Shown here piece after piece: positions 26,486-34,558 of a stretch of 39,489 nt of DNA; position 1 is the first letter of the stretch, and each line of letters starts with the position of its first letter. A model generated the notes under the pieces. It saw only the letters and a program-made list of their open reading frames with translations. It was not told the DNA's origin and ran no database searches. Both the position numbers and the translations under genes were made by a program. Source of the DNA: Rhodospirillaceae bacterium. Lineage in GTDB: Bacteria > Pseudomonadota > Alphaproteobacteria > UBA7887. The stretch is from assembly GCA_002728255.1 (NCBI GenBank), contig PBWV01000015.1, positions 1 through 39,489 on the forward strand. The letters are read 5' to 3'.

Positions 26486-27626
26486 TGAATTCGGACCTCA
26501 AAATATGCCGAGCAATAATCACGCGCATTATCTCGTTAGTTCCTTCAAGAATTTGATGTACTCGTAAATCTCGAAGAATTCGCTCAACTCCATATTCATG
26601 CAGATATCCATAGCCTCCATGCAATTGCAATGCCTCATTACAAACCTTGAAAGCCACATCAGTGGAAAATCGTTTTGCCATGGCGCAATAGGCGGCAGCA
26701 TCGGTCTCCCCTAAATCCAACTTCAACGAACTTTGTCGAATTAACAGTCGTGCAGCCTCCAACTCAGTTACCATATCTGCTAGCTTAAATTGGAGGGCTT
26801 GAAAACTAACTAAGGGTGCTCCGAACTGAGTTCTCAACTGCACATGATCTTTAGCAGCCTCATAGGCTGTGCGGGCCCCACCAATAGAGCAAGCTCCAAT
26901 GTTTAACCTACCTCCGTCCAGACCTTTCATGGCGATTTTGAAGCCATCCCCTTCGTTACCAATCAAGTTGGTGACCGGAACGCGGCAGTCTTCAAAAATA
27001 ACTGCCGAAGTAGGTTGAGAGTGCCAACCCATCTTTTTTTCCTGCTTACCAAATCCTAACCCTTTAGTTCCCTTTTCTACGACCAGACACGAGATTCCAT
27101 TCTCACCTTCCCCAGTTCGAACCATACAGACATAGATGTCTGAAACTGATCCCCCTGATATAAAGGCCTTTGAGCCATTGATCACATAATCAGAACCGTC
27201 TCGCCTAGCTTTGGTTTGAAGACTAGCTGCATCAGACCCCGCATTGGGTTCAGTTAAACAGTAGCTACTGATCAATTCCATACTACAAAGATTAGAAACC
27301 CACTCCCGCCGTTGCTTATCGTTCCCAAACTGATCAAGCATCCAGGTAGCCATGTTGTGAATCGAGAGGTAGGCCGCGGTAGAAGGACAGGCAGCAGCCA
27401 GCTCTTCAAAAATTATTGTTGCTTCAAGCCGCCCTAGACCTGCCCCACCCTGATCCTCAGAGCAGTAAACTCCACCAAAGCCAAGGGCAGCTGCCTTCTT
27501 TAGCATTTGCAATGGAAAGGTGCATTTATCATCCCATTCAGCCGCAAATGGTGCCATTTCTCTAGAGGAAAATGAACGAGCCAACATTTGAATTTCTGTC
27601 TGCTCATCCGTTAGTTTAAAGTCCAC
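26478..27626 (-). CDS. Isobutyryl-CoA dehydrogenase
   Basis: A 382-residue acyl-CoA dehydrogenase most like ACAD8, which oxidises isobutyryl-CoA to methacrylyl-CoA. Features: FKLTDEQTEIQMLARSF at the N-terminus, SSYCLTEPNAGSDAASLQT, LDGGRLNIGACSIGGA, RTQFGAPLVSFQALQF and the C-terminal QILEGTNEIMRVIIARHIL, with the catalytic Glu in EGT. The GTG at 27626 is chosen as start because TAGGA lies about 9 nt upstream; a TTG seven codons earlier has no such site. First gene of the valine operon. A separate methacrylyl-CoA hydratase and MmsA are absent here. Confidence 0.92.
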   Translation of the reverse strand: MDFKLTDEQTEIQMLARSFSSREMAPFAAEWDDKCTFPLQMLKKAAALGFGGVYCSEDQGGAGLGRLEATIIFEELAAACPSTAAYLSIHNMATWMLDQFGNDKQRREWVSNLCSMELISSYCLTEPNAGSDAASLQTKARRDGSDYVINGSKAFISGGSVSDIYVCMVRTGEGENGISCLVVEKGTKGLGFGKQEKKMGWHSQPTSAVIFEDCRVPVTNLIGNEGDGFKIAMKGLDGGRLNIGACSIGGARTAYEAAKDHVQLRTQFGAPLVSFQALQFKLADMVTELEAARLLIRQSSLKLDLGETDAAAYCAMAKRFSTDVAFKVCNEALQLHGGYGYLHEYGVERILRDLRVHQILEGTNEIMRVIIARHILRSEFNV

Positions 27627-27803
27627 AGTAAGTATTCCTACAACCAATTCACTCTATAGGTATATGCTCAAGTGCATCTAATGCTAATATGTTGATTAAG
27701 ACCTCCTATGGCCCATATGTCAACGCAGGCCACTTAAAATGAGGCAAGACCTTGTCCGCAAACGCTATGCCTCCTAGTATTCACAAAACTTTGGAGAATT
27801 CAA

Positions 27804-28823
27804 ATGGCTGTCTTTCCTATCAATAATGGGGTGGGTCAATTTCCCACAACGCGAATGCGCCGAAATAGGCAAACAGACTGGTCACGGCGCTTAGTGAGCG
27901 AGAACACCGTAACCGCTAATGATTTAATCTGGCCTATCTTTGTACAAGAAGGAGATAAGAGGGCTACAGCACCAGTGGACAGCATGCCTGGGGTTTCCCG
28001 TCTATCAATAGCAGTGTTAGAGGAATCTGTCCGAGAAGCCGTGGATATGGGGATCCCAGCTATTGCGATTTTCCCTGTCATTGAGCAGAAATATAAAGAT
28101 TCCAATGGGACCGAAGCCCGCAATCCTGATAACCTAGTCTGCCGAGCAATACGTGCTGTCTCTGAACAAGACCTTAATATTGGAATTATTTGCGACGTCG
28201 CTCTCGACCCTTTTACTGACCATGGTCATGACGGTATCATAAAAGATGGGTATGTCGTTAACGATGAAAGCGTGGAAATATTAACACAGCAGGCAATAAT
28301 TCAAGCAAAAGCTGGCTGCTCAATAATAGCCCCTTCTGACATGATGGATGGCCGTGTAGGTAAAATCAGAAAGGCATTGGATGAAGAAGATTTGACCCAT
28401 ACCCAAATTCTCTCATATGCAACAAAGTACGCATCCGCATTTTATGGACCATTTCGCGACGCCATAGGATCTACTTTAAATCTTTCTGGTGGAGACAAGA
28501 AAACATATCAGATGGACGCACTCAATACAGATGAGGCGCTTCGAGAAGCAGCCCTAGATATAAACGAAGGGTCTGATATGATAATGATCAAGCCTGGAAT
28601 GCCATACTTAGACATCCTTCATCGTATTAAAGAAAGTTTTTTGGTGCCGACCTATGCCTATCAGGTAAGTGGCGAGTATTCGATGATAACCGCAGCGGTA
28701 TCCAATGGTTGGCTTGATGAGGAATTGGCAGTTATGGAGCCCATGAAATGTTTTAAGCGCGCCGGCGCGGATGGAATACTAACCTATTTTGCACCAAAAA
28801 TTGCTAAATTGCTTTCGAAATAA
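27804..28823 (+). CDS. hemB: Delta-aminolevulinic acid dehydratase (porphobilinogen synthase), Mg-type
   Basis: A 339-residue enzyme that condenses two 5-aminolevulinates into porphobilinogen in heme synthesis. The two Schiff-base lysines lie in APSDMMDGRVGKIRKAL-adjacent and MIMIKPGMPYLD regions, the second being the best known. In the metal region the sequence is DVALDPFTDHGHDG: Asp/Ala replace the three zinc-binding Cys found in E. coli-type enzymes, so it is the Mg-dependent kind known from Pseudomonas and Bradyrhizobium. GGAG lies close upstream of the ATG. It is divergent from the valine operon across 177 bp that should hold both promoters; I could not pick them out. Confidence 0.97.
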   Translation: MAVFPINNGVGQFPTTRMRRNRQTDWSRRLVSENTVTANDLIWPIFVQEGDKRATAPVDSMPGVSRLSIAVLEESVREAVDMGIPAIAIFPVIEQKYKDSNGTEARNPDNLVCRAIRAVSEQDLNIGIICDVALDPFTDHGHDGIIKDGYVVNDESVEILTQQAIIQAKAGCSIIAPSDMMDGRVGKIRKALDEEDLTHTQILSYATKYASAFYGPFRDAIGSTLNLSGGDKKTYQMDALNTDEALREAALDINEGSDMIMIKPGMPYLDILHRIKESFLVPTYAYQVSGEYSMITAAVSNGWLDEELAVMEPMKCFKRAGADGILTYFAPKIAKLLSK

Positions 28824-28894
28824 TGTTGGGTCCCAAGGGCCTTATAGGCTCAAAGGCAGTTGATAGAGTCAGAACACAAGATTGACTAAGGCCA

Positions 28895-30040
28895 TTAACA
28901 CAGACTTACCACGGCCTCCACACCGAACCCATTGAATCCACTGCTAAGTGCCAAGCTATAGGCCCCCATATTGCCAAACTCTATCCAATCCCCTTCACGG
29001 ATATCATTCGGAAGCTCCAATTTTCCAGGCAGCACGTCATTGCCATCACAAGTCGCACCAAACACTTCAAAAGATTTTATGTTTTGTGAAAAACCAGAGC
29101 CCGGACGAATGGCCCGGTTAGGGGGTTGAAAGCCGTGAAGGTATGTTTCTAGAAAATGTCCAAAAATTCCATCATTGATATACAACTTATTTTTCTTCCT
29201 CAGACACACTCTGGCAACCACCGACATCCCTTCGGCCACCAAACTCCTACCAGGCTCACAAAATAGTTCGACATCTTGATCTAGTGACAAAGAGTTCAAG
29301 CCCGCATCTATCTCCTTCATGAACACTTCCAACGGAGCCACGAGATCTCCCGCATAAGTAACAGGAAATCCTCCCCCCAGATTTAAGCACCGTATTGGTA
29401 TCGCTGAAATATTCAGAACTTCCTTTACCAAGGCTAGAGCAACTCTATAAGCTTCTGGTCGATAACATTGGGAACCAACATGAAAAGAAAGTGCCGGACT
29501 AAGACCACCACCGTAAATACATTTTAAGAGTTTGCTTGCCTCCTCGGCATTAGCCCCAAATTTATTTGACAGATCTTCCTTTGCGCCTAGTTCGGGGGTT
29601 GCCAACCGGACATACACTACAATCTCTGGGTTAGTTGGAAGCTCTTCAAAGATTTTGTTCAACTCATCCCTGTGATCTATCGAAAAGTGCCTAACGCCAT
29701 GCTTTTGATAGGCCAAATTAATTGCTGATCGAGATTTTACTGGATGCTGAAAGTAGAGTGTCGAATCTTGATTCCAGGTTTTAATGAATTCAATTTCTCC
29801 AATGGAGGCCACATCAAAGTTATTGATTCCCCCCTGTTTCAGAGCCTCTAATATCGTGGGATCAGGATTACATTTGACTGCATAAACAACATTTCCCGAA
29901 AATAAACGCTGGAAATGCTGTGCGTTTTTCTTTATTCGCCGGGGCCAAATCACTCTAATTGGTCCATCACCCTCATAGTTTGATAGAATAGCATCGATTG
30001 TTGAATGCATTTCTCCTAAGTTACGTATTAGAATAGTCAT
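28895..30040 (-). CDS. PLP-dependent ornithine/lysine decarboxylase-like protein (alanine-racemase fold)
   Basis: A 381-residue fold type III PLP decarboxylase, most like ornithine decarboxylase. The PLP Lys is Lys56 in VYAVKCNPDP, the glycine loop is LNLGGGFPVTY, the ring-binding segment FHVGSQC, and EPGRSLVAE. The active-site Cys331 in FGATCDGNDVLPG corresponds to the Cys of GPTCDG in eukaryotic ornithine decarboxylases. The role would be putrescine (or cadaverine) synthesis; substrate choice cannot be read. The first ATG (30040) is used; ATG at 30010 has AGGAG directly before it, though very close. It faces the CoA-transferase across 74 bp. Confidence 0.9.
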   Translation of the reverse strand: MTILIRNLGEMHSTIDAILSNYEGDGPIRVIWPRRIKKNAQHFQRLFSGNVVYAVKCNPDPTILEALKQGGINNFDVASIGEIEFIKTWNQDSTLYFQHPVKSRSAINLAYQKHGVRHFSIDHRDELNKIFEELPTNPEIVVYVRLATPELGAKEDLSNKFGANAEEASKLLKCIYGGGLSPALSFHVGSQCYRPEAYRVALALVKEVLNISAIPIRCLNLGGGFPVTYAGDLVAPLEVFMKEIDAGLNSLSLDQDVELFCEPGRSLVAEGMSVVARVCLRKKNKLYINDGIFGHFLETYLHGFQPPNRAIRPGSGFSQNIKSFEVFGATCDGNDVLPGKLELPNDIREGDWIEFGNMGAYSLALSSGFNGFGVEAVVSLC

Positions 30041-30114
30041 AATGGCACCACATCACTTCGTTTAGAGTTTTTAGTAACTCTCCACTGAAATTTTGGAACA
30101 AAAGGATCTCTAAG

Positions 30115-31311
30115 TTGACCAATACAAATACTCCCTTACACCCTTCTGGCAAACCCGAAAAGACAGAACGAGAAGGGCCCCTGAGTGGAATCACAATCCT
30201 CGACCTAACCCGGGTATTGGCAGGCCCCTACTGCACCATGATATTAAGCGACCTTGGAGCAAGAATAATCAAGGTAGAGCCCCCTGGGGGCGATGACTCC
30301 CGCGGCTACGGGCCATGGCTGGATGAGCAATCTGCGTACTTTATCTCATTAAATAGAGGCAAAGAAAGTATTGTTCTAAACCTCAAATCTCACGAAGACA
30401 AAAAAGTATTTGATAAACTCCTTTCTAGCTCGGATGTTCTGATTGAGAATTATCGCCCAAAGACTATGGATAAGCTTGGATACGGTTGGACGACCTTACA
30501 TAAAAAATATCCAACATTGATTTATGCCGCCTGCTCCGGATTTGGACAAACTGGACCAGACTCCAGGCGACCGGCCTATGACATGGTTGTACAAGGAATT
30601 GGCGGACTAATGAGCCTCACAGGACATCCTGGTGGCCCCCCAACCAGAGTTGGCACAGCTATTGGAGACATCACGGCCGGGCTCTTCACAGCAATAGGCA
30701 TAAATGCAGCTTTATATGACAGAAGCATGACCGGAAAAGGTAAATTCGTTGACGTCTCAATGCTGGACTGCCAGTTAGCGATTTTGGAAAATGCTATTGC
30801 CAGATTCTACGCTACGGGGGAGAATCCAGGCCCATCTGCGGCCCGCCACCCTTCAATCGCCCCATTTGAGTGCTACCAAAGCCTAGATGGCCACATCATC
30901 ATTGCCGCTGGCAACGACTCCCTCTTTAACCGTTTATGCGAAGCAATAGCTGCTCCCGAAATTTCGAAAAACCCGAAGTTTACAAGTAATCGCCTCCGTA
31001 TGAAAAACGTAGTCGCGTTGAAAAAAGAATTAGAAGCCATCCTAACTACGGAGCCAACCAGCTTTTGGCTGCAAAAGTTAAGCGATTCTGGAGTGCCATC
31101 AGGTCCCCTGAATACAGTTAAGGAGGCAGTAGAAAATCCCCAAATCTTAGCCCGCAACATGATAGTCGATGTACTGAAGCCAGGATCCTCAGAGGGGCTA
31201 CTGAAAATAGCAGGCAATCCGATAAAATTGTCGGATTATGCGGACCCCCAAGTCAGAGGTCCAGCTCCCGGACTAAATGAACACTATGATAAAATTACCA
31301 ACGAGCATTAA
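30115..31311 (+). CDS. Class III CoA-transferase (CaiB/BaiF type)
   Basis: A 398-residue family III CoA-transferase. Hallmarks are GITILDLTRVLAGPYCTMIL, LGARIIKVEPPGGDDSRGYGP, RGKESIVLNLK, VLIENYRPKTMDKLGYG, and RRPAYDMVVQGIGGLMS, whose Asp is the catalytic residue that forms the aspartyl-CoA intermediate. The C-terminal domain has GVPSGPLNTVKEAVE. The start is TTG at 30115 with AAGGA about 9 nt upstream. Donor and acceptor acids are unknown; glutarate is one candidate given gcdH in the window, but it is not adjacent. It is 24 bp ahead of the penicillin-acylase-family gene on the same strand, suggesting a two-gene operon. Confidence 0.9.
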   Translation: MTNTNTPLHPSGKPEKTEREGPLSGITILDLTRVLAGPYCTMILSDLGARIIKVEPPGGDDSRGYGPWLDEQSAYFISLNRGKESIVLNLKSHEDKKVFDKLLSSSDVLIENYRPKTMDKLGYGWTTLHKKYPTLIYAACSGFGQTGPDSRRPAYDMVVQGIGGLMSLTGHPGGPPTRVGTAIGDITAGLFTAIGINAALYDRSMTGKGKFVDVSMLDCQLAILENAIARFYATGENPGPSAARHPSIAPFECYQSLDGHIIIAAGNDSLFNRLCEAIAAPEISKNPKFTSNRLRMKNVVALKKELEAILTTEPTSFWLQKLSDSGVPSGPLNTVKEAVENPQILARNMIVDVLKPGSSEGLLKIAGNPIKLSDYADPQVRGPAPGLNEHYDKITNEH

Positions 31312-31335
31312 GAAGCAAAAATAAAATATTGTAAT

Positions 31336-33684
31336 ATGATCTTTTTCCGATACTTATCGTATATTTCAATAGTGTTGAGCCTGGTGATTATTTCCGGGAT
31401 GACCTGGCTACGGACCTCGCTGCCAAAAACAGCTGGCACTGTGTCGGTTACGGGTCTCTCTGCTGAGGTCATTATTCGGCGCGATCTGGTGGGCATTCCG
31501 CACATAGAATCAGAGACAGAATCTGACGCATATTTTGGACTTGGCTACGCCCACGCTCAAGATCGTTTATGGCAAATGGAAGTTTCTCGCAGAGCAGGGG
31601 CCGGACGCCTATCAGAAATTTTTGGCGATCGGACCCTAAATGCTGATAAGTATCTCAGAGGTCTAGGAATCTATAAATCTTCCGAAGAGAGTCTTTTAAG
31701 CTTTTCTGAGACTTCTCTCTCTCTCTTGCAATCATACAGCGATGGAATAAATGCTTATCTCAGTTCTCACAAGGGAGCCTGGCCACTAGAATTCATAATT
31801 CTTAATCATCAACCAGAGGTATGGAAACCCGCGGATTCTATTGCTTGTGCAAAAATGATGGCTCATCAATTAAGTGGAAACGCTGGAGATGAATTTCTCC
31901 GATATCAACTTCTAAACATCTTAAACATAAATCAGGTGAACGAACTTTGGGGTATTCCATCTCTTCGTAATGGAATTACGGACCAAAATATTTTCCCAAC
32001 TCTTTTGCCGTTAATGGGGGAGTTTCCAAAGCCAGGCAAACGAATTTTGCTCGGGTCGAATAACTGGGTTATTGATGGCCGACACACTATTAACAAAAAG
32101 CCTATACTGGCCAGTGATCCGCACCTTGGACTCACCGCCCCATCCCCCTGGTATTTGGCTCATTTATCAAGTCCGACATTCCAGGTAGCCGGCGGAACCC
32201 TTCCAGGAATCCCTGTTGTTATAATTGGAAGAAATAGAACTATGGCATGGGGAGTTACCAATACAGGACCCGACGTTCAGGATCTATTTATCGAAAAAAG
32301 ATCCGATCTTGATCCAGATTATTATGTAACCGACACTGGCGTCGAGAAATTCCAAAACCGAACGGAAACCATTAAAATAAAAGATAAAGAAGATTTTCAG
32401 TATATCGTCCGAACGACCCGACATGGTCCTATTATCTCTGACTTTAGCACCCTATATAACCCAACTGACGAAACTGGAACGGCAATATCGTTTTCTTGGA
32501 CTGCACTAGCCAAAAACGACACCACCCTTCAAGCAGGGTTCAATCTGGCAAGGGCTGCTTCCTGGAATGAATTCACTACAGCTCTGTCCGGCTTTATTGC
32601 CCCGCAGCAGAATTTTATTGCAGCACATATCAACGGAGATATTGGATTCATAGCGCCTGGAAGAATCCCCATAAGACGTATGGGTACCGGATGGCTTCCA
32701 GCACCTGGTTGGAGTAGAGAAGGAGATTGGGTTGGGGTGATTCCCCCAAAAGCACTGCCCCAAAACTTGAATCCAGAGCGGGGTATAATTGTAACGGCTA
32801 ATCAAGATATCACCCCGAACAATTATCCTTATTTTTTAAGCCATGATTGGGCTACCGATTATCGGTTTGACCGGATAAACGAACTTCTCCTTAAGCCAAA
32901 GAATCATTCCGTAGATGGCTTTAAGAGTATTCAAATTGATATAGTTTCTCTTATGGCTCTTGATTTTAAAGATTGGATCCTGAGAGCTGGATTTGAGCAA
33001 GATTTACATGAAAAGCTAAAAGATTGGGATGGTTCTATGGATATGAATGCTTTTGAACCTCTACTCTTTCATACTTGGTATCGCGAACTTACTAGACTCA
33101 TATACGCTGATGAGCTTGGACCTCATTTTATAAAAGCCTGGCAACGGCGACCAAAATTTCTGCGTCATACGCTCAGGCATAATAGTAAATGGTGCGATAA
33201 TGTGACGACTGCTGCATTAGAAAACTGTGAAGATATGATCCAGATCGCAGCTGATCAGGCAATAAAATGGTTAGAAGCCAATTATGGGGCAAATCCAGAA
33301 AAATGGAAGTGGAAGAATAGCCACATTGCACATCACAAGCACAGTGCTTTTTCGGACATTCCAGTACTTGGTGACTTATTTGACATAAAACATCCTCATA
33401 GTGGCGGCCCCTATACTGTAATGCAGGCCAACACTACTTTGCGAGATGATGAGAGCCCCTTTAAGGAAAATCATGGTGCGGCATTGCGAGCTATCTTTGA
33501 CTTAAGCCATCTTGATAATAGTTCTGTGATTATTAGCACGGGCCAATCAGGAAATCGGCTCTCAAAGCACTACGCATCTCTCAACAGATTATGGGATAAC
33601 GGAGAATATGTAAATCTTCCTCTCACCCTAGAGAAAATTGAAAAAATTACCCGCCAAAAACTGTTTTTAGTACCCCTGCAGTAG
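31336..33684 (+). CDS. Penicillin acylase family protein (N-terminal-nucleophile amidase)
   Basis: A 782-residue precursor of the penicillin amidase family, which self-cleaves into two chains. An N-terminal hydrophobic segment (YISIVLSLVIISGMTWL) acts as signal or anchor, placing it in the periplasm. The small chain has IRRDLVGIPHIES and GYAHAQDRLWQMEVSRR. Ser241 in LLGSNNWVIDG is the expected new N-terminal nucleophile after cleavage, followed by ASDPHLG and a WGVTNTGPDVQDLF block. Late in the large chain SGQSGNRLSKHY is conserved. Natural substrates may be acyl-homoserine lactones or other amides; nothing here decides. A terminator-like hairpin follows 80 bp downstream. Confidence 0.93.
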   Translation: MIFFRYLSYISIVLSLVIISGMTWLRTSLPKTAGTVSVTGLSAEVIIRRDLVGIPHIESETESDAYFGLGYAHAQDRLWQMEVSRRAGAGRLSEIFGDRTLNADKYLRGLGIYKSSEESLLSFSETSLSLLQSYSDGINAYLSSHKGAWPLEFIILNHQPEVWKPADSIACAKMMAHQLSGNAGDEFLRYQLLNILNINQVNELWGIPSLRNGITDQNIFPTLLPLMGEFPKPGKRILLGSNNWVIDGRHTINKKPILASDPHLGLTAPSPWYLAHLSSPTFQVAGGTLPGIPVVIIGRNRTMAWGVTNTGPDVQDLFIEKRSDLDPDYYVTDTGVEKFQNRTETIKIKDKEDFQYIVRTTRHGPIISDFSTLYNPTDETGTAISFSWTALAKNDTTLQAGFNLARAASWNEFTTALSGFIAPQQNFIAAHINGDIGFIAPGRIPIRRMGTGWLPAPGWSREGDWVGVIPPKALPQNLNPERGIIVTANQDITPNNYPYFLSHDWATDYRFDRINELLLKPKNHSVDGFKSIQIDIVSLMALDFKDWILRAGFEQDLHEKLKDWDGSMDMNAFEPLLFHTWYRELTRLIYADELGPHFIKAWQRRPKFLRHTLRHNSKWCDNVTTAALENCEDMIQIAADQAIKWLEANYGANPEKWKWKNSHIAHHKHSAFSDIPVLGDLFDIKHPHSGGPYTVMQANTTLRDDESPFKENHGAALRAIFDLSHLDNSSVIISTGQSGNRLSKHYASLNRLWDNGEYVNLPLTLEKIEKITRQKLFLVPLQ

Positions 33685-33764
33685 GACTGCACAATTTGTT
33701 TTAACCTAGTCCAACTTACTCAAAATAATCGTGATACATATATGTGGCATGAAACAGATTCCGC

Positions 33765-33790
33765 ATTGGGATAAACTGTCCCAATTCTTT
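33765..33790 (+). terminator. Hairpin terminator candidate after the penicillin-acylase gene
   Basis: ATTGGGA and TCCCAAT form a perfect seven-base stem around the seven-base loop TAAACTG, followed by TCTTTATATT. The stem has three G-C pairs and the tail is T-rich but not a pure run, so a moderate Rho-independent terminator is likely. It lies 81 bp after the stop codon. Confidence 0.45.
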
Positions 33791-34097
33791 ATATTCTGAT
33801 TTCCATTACATTATGATTAGTCAATAAACTTAAAATAGAAAATAATGATGTAAACCACTCCTTAAGCCCTATTTTCAACAGTTAACTTTAACGAAAACAC
33901 ATAAGACTATTCAATACAAAGCAAGTTAGAAGCAAAATACCTTTTTGTGACCTTAAAATATAAAAAATTCCTAAAATAAACCCAAATAGGAGTATAAATA
34001 ACCAATGATTCCGCAACATGCATTTTCTAAATACTTTTTTTAATGAAAATTGATATTAATATTTCTGTTTAATAGACGCTAATATTAAATAAATACT

Positions 34098-34106
34098 TGC
34101 TATAAT
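34098..34106 (+). promoter_or_regulatory. Extended -10 promoter candidate for the thioesterase-transporter operon
   Basis: TGCTATAAT matches the extended -10 motif TGN-TATAAT exactly and lies 24 bases before the thioesterase ATG. No good -35 hexamer is found at 16-18 bp, which is acceptable for extended -10 promoters. The surrounding DNA is very AT-rich, so chance matches are possible. Confidence 0.45.
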
Positions 34107-34129
34107 TAAATAGAAGGTAATACCCAAAT

Positions 34130-34558
34130 ATGGATGGCATGGTTGGTAAAGAAAATTATGTTTTTTGGTGGAAGGAAAACATACGTTGGGGCGACCAAGA
34201 TGCAATGGGCCACGTAAATAATGTTCAATTTGCCCGCTATATAGAAGCCAGCAGAATTCCCTTTCTGCGCACTTTGCTAGTTGGAGGGAACGGCAAATCA
34301 GCCGATTTCATCCTTGCCCATTTAGAGGTGGATTACCTGCTTGAGATGCATTTTCCCGGGCATGTCCTTATTGGAACCAACGTGGAAGAAATAGGAAATA
34401 CATCTGTTACACTGTCCCACGGGCTGTTTAAGGATAACCATCAAACAGGCAGAGGCAAGAGTATTGTGGTCCATATCAACTCTAAAGATCGGCGCCCCAA
34501 AAGTATATCCCAGGATTTACGTGACGAACTTCTGCAACTCAAGGGCCAAGATAACTAA
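34130..34558 (+). CDS. Hotdog-fold acyl-CoA thioesterase (4HBT/YbgC-like)
   Basis: A 142-residue 4-hydroxybenzoyl-CoA-thioesterase-type hotdog protein. The active-site block RWGDQDAMGHVNNVQFARYIE (here split as RWGDQDAMGHVNN and FARYIE) begins near residue 19, with an Asp in the nucleophile/base position. A beta-rich remainder includes AHLEVDYLLEMHFPG and GHVLIGTNVEEIGN. It probably hydrolyses a short or medium acyl-CoA. The stop and the next gene's ATG share one base (TAATG), so it is translationally coupled to the transporter. A second ATG at 34139 could also be the start. Confidence 0.9.
   Translation: MDGMVGKENYVFWWKENIRWGDQDAMGHVNNVQFARYIEASRIPFLRTLLVGGNGKSADFILAHLEVDYLLEMHFPGHVLIGTNVEEIGNTSVTLSHGLFKDNHQTGRGKSIVVHINSKDRRPKSISQDLRDELLQLKGQDN

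Larger units (their letters stand above)
33685..34129 (+). other. AT-rich intergenic region without a convincing gene
   Basis: The only gap over 300 bp. It is strongly AT-rich, more so than the coding DNA. It contains a seven-base hairpin near 33765 and, at the right end, an extended -10 promoter-like box. The only open frames are a handful of 10-12 codons, such as MIPQHAFSKYFF at about 34004-34042, which has AGGAG about 12 nt before it. None is long enough to support a gene, and no tRNA-like fold was found by eye. Confidence 0.6.

Noticed and set aside
28830-28870. GGGCCT-TAT-AGGCTC hairpin after hemB as a terminator
   Set aside because: Three-base loop, one G-U pair, and no T-run on either strand.
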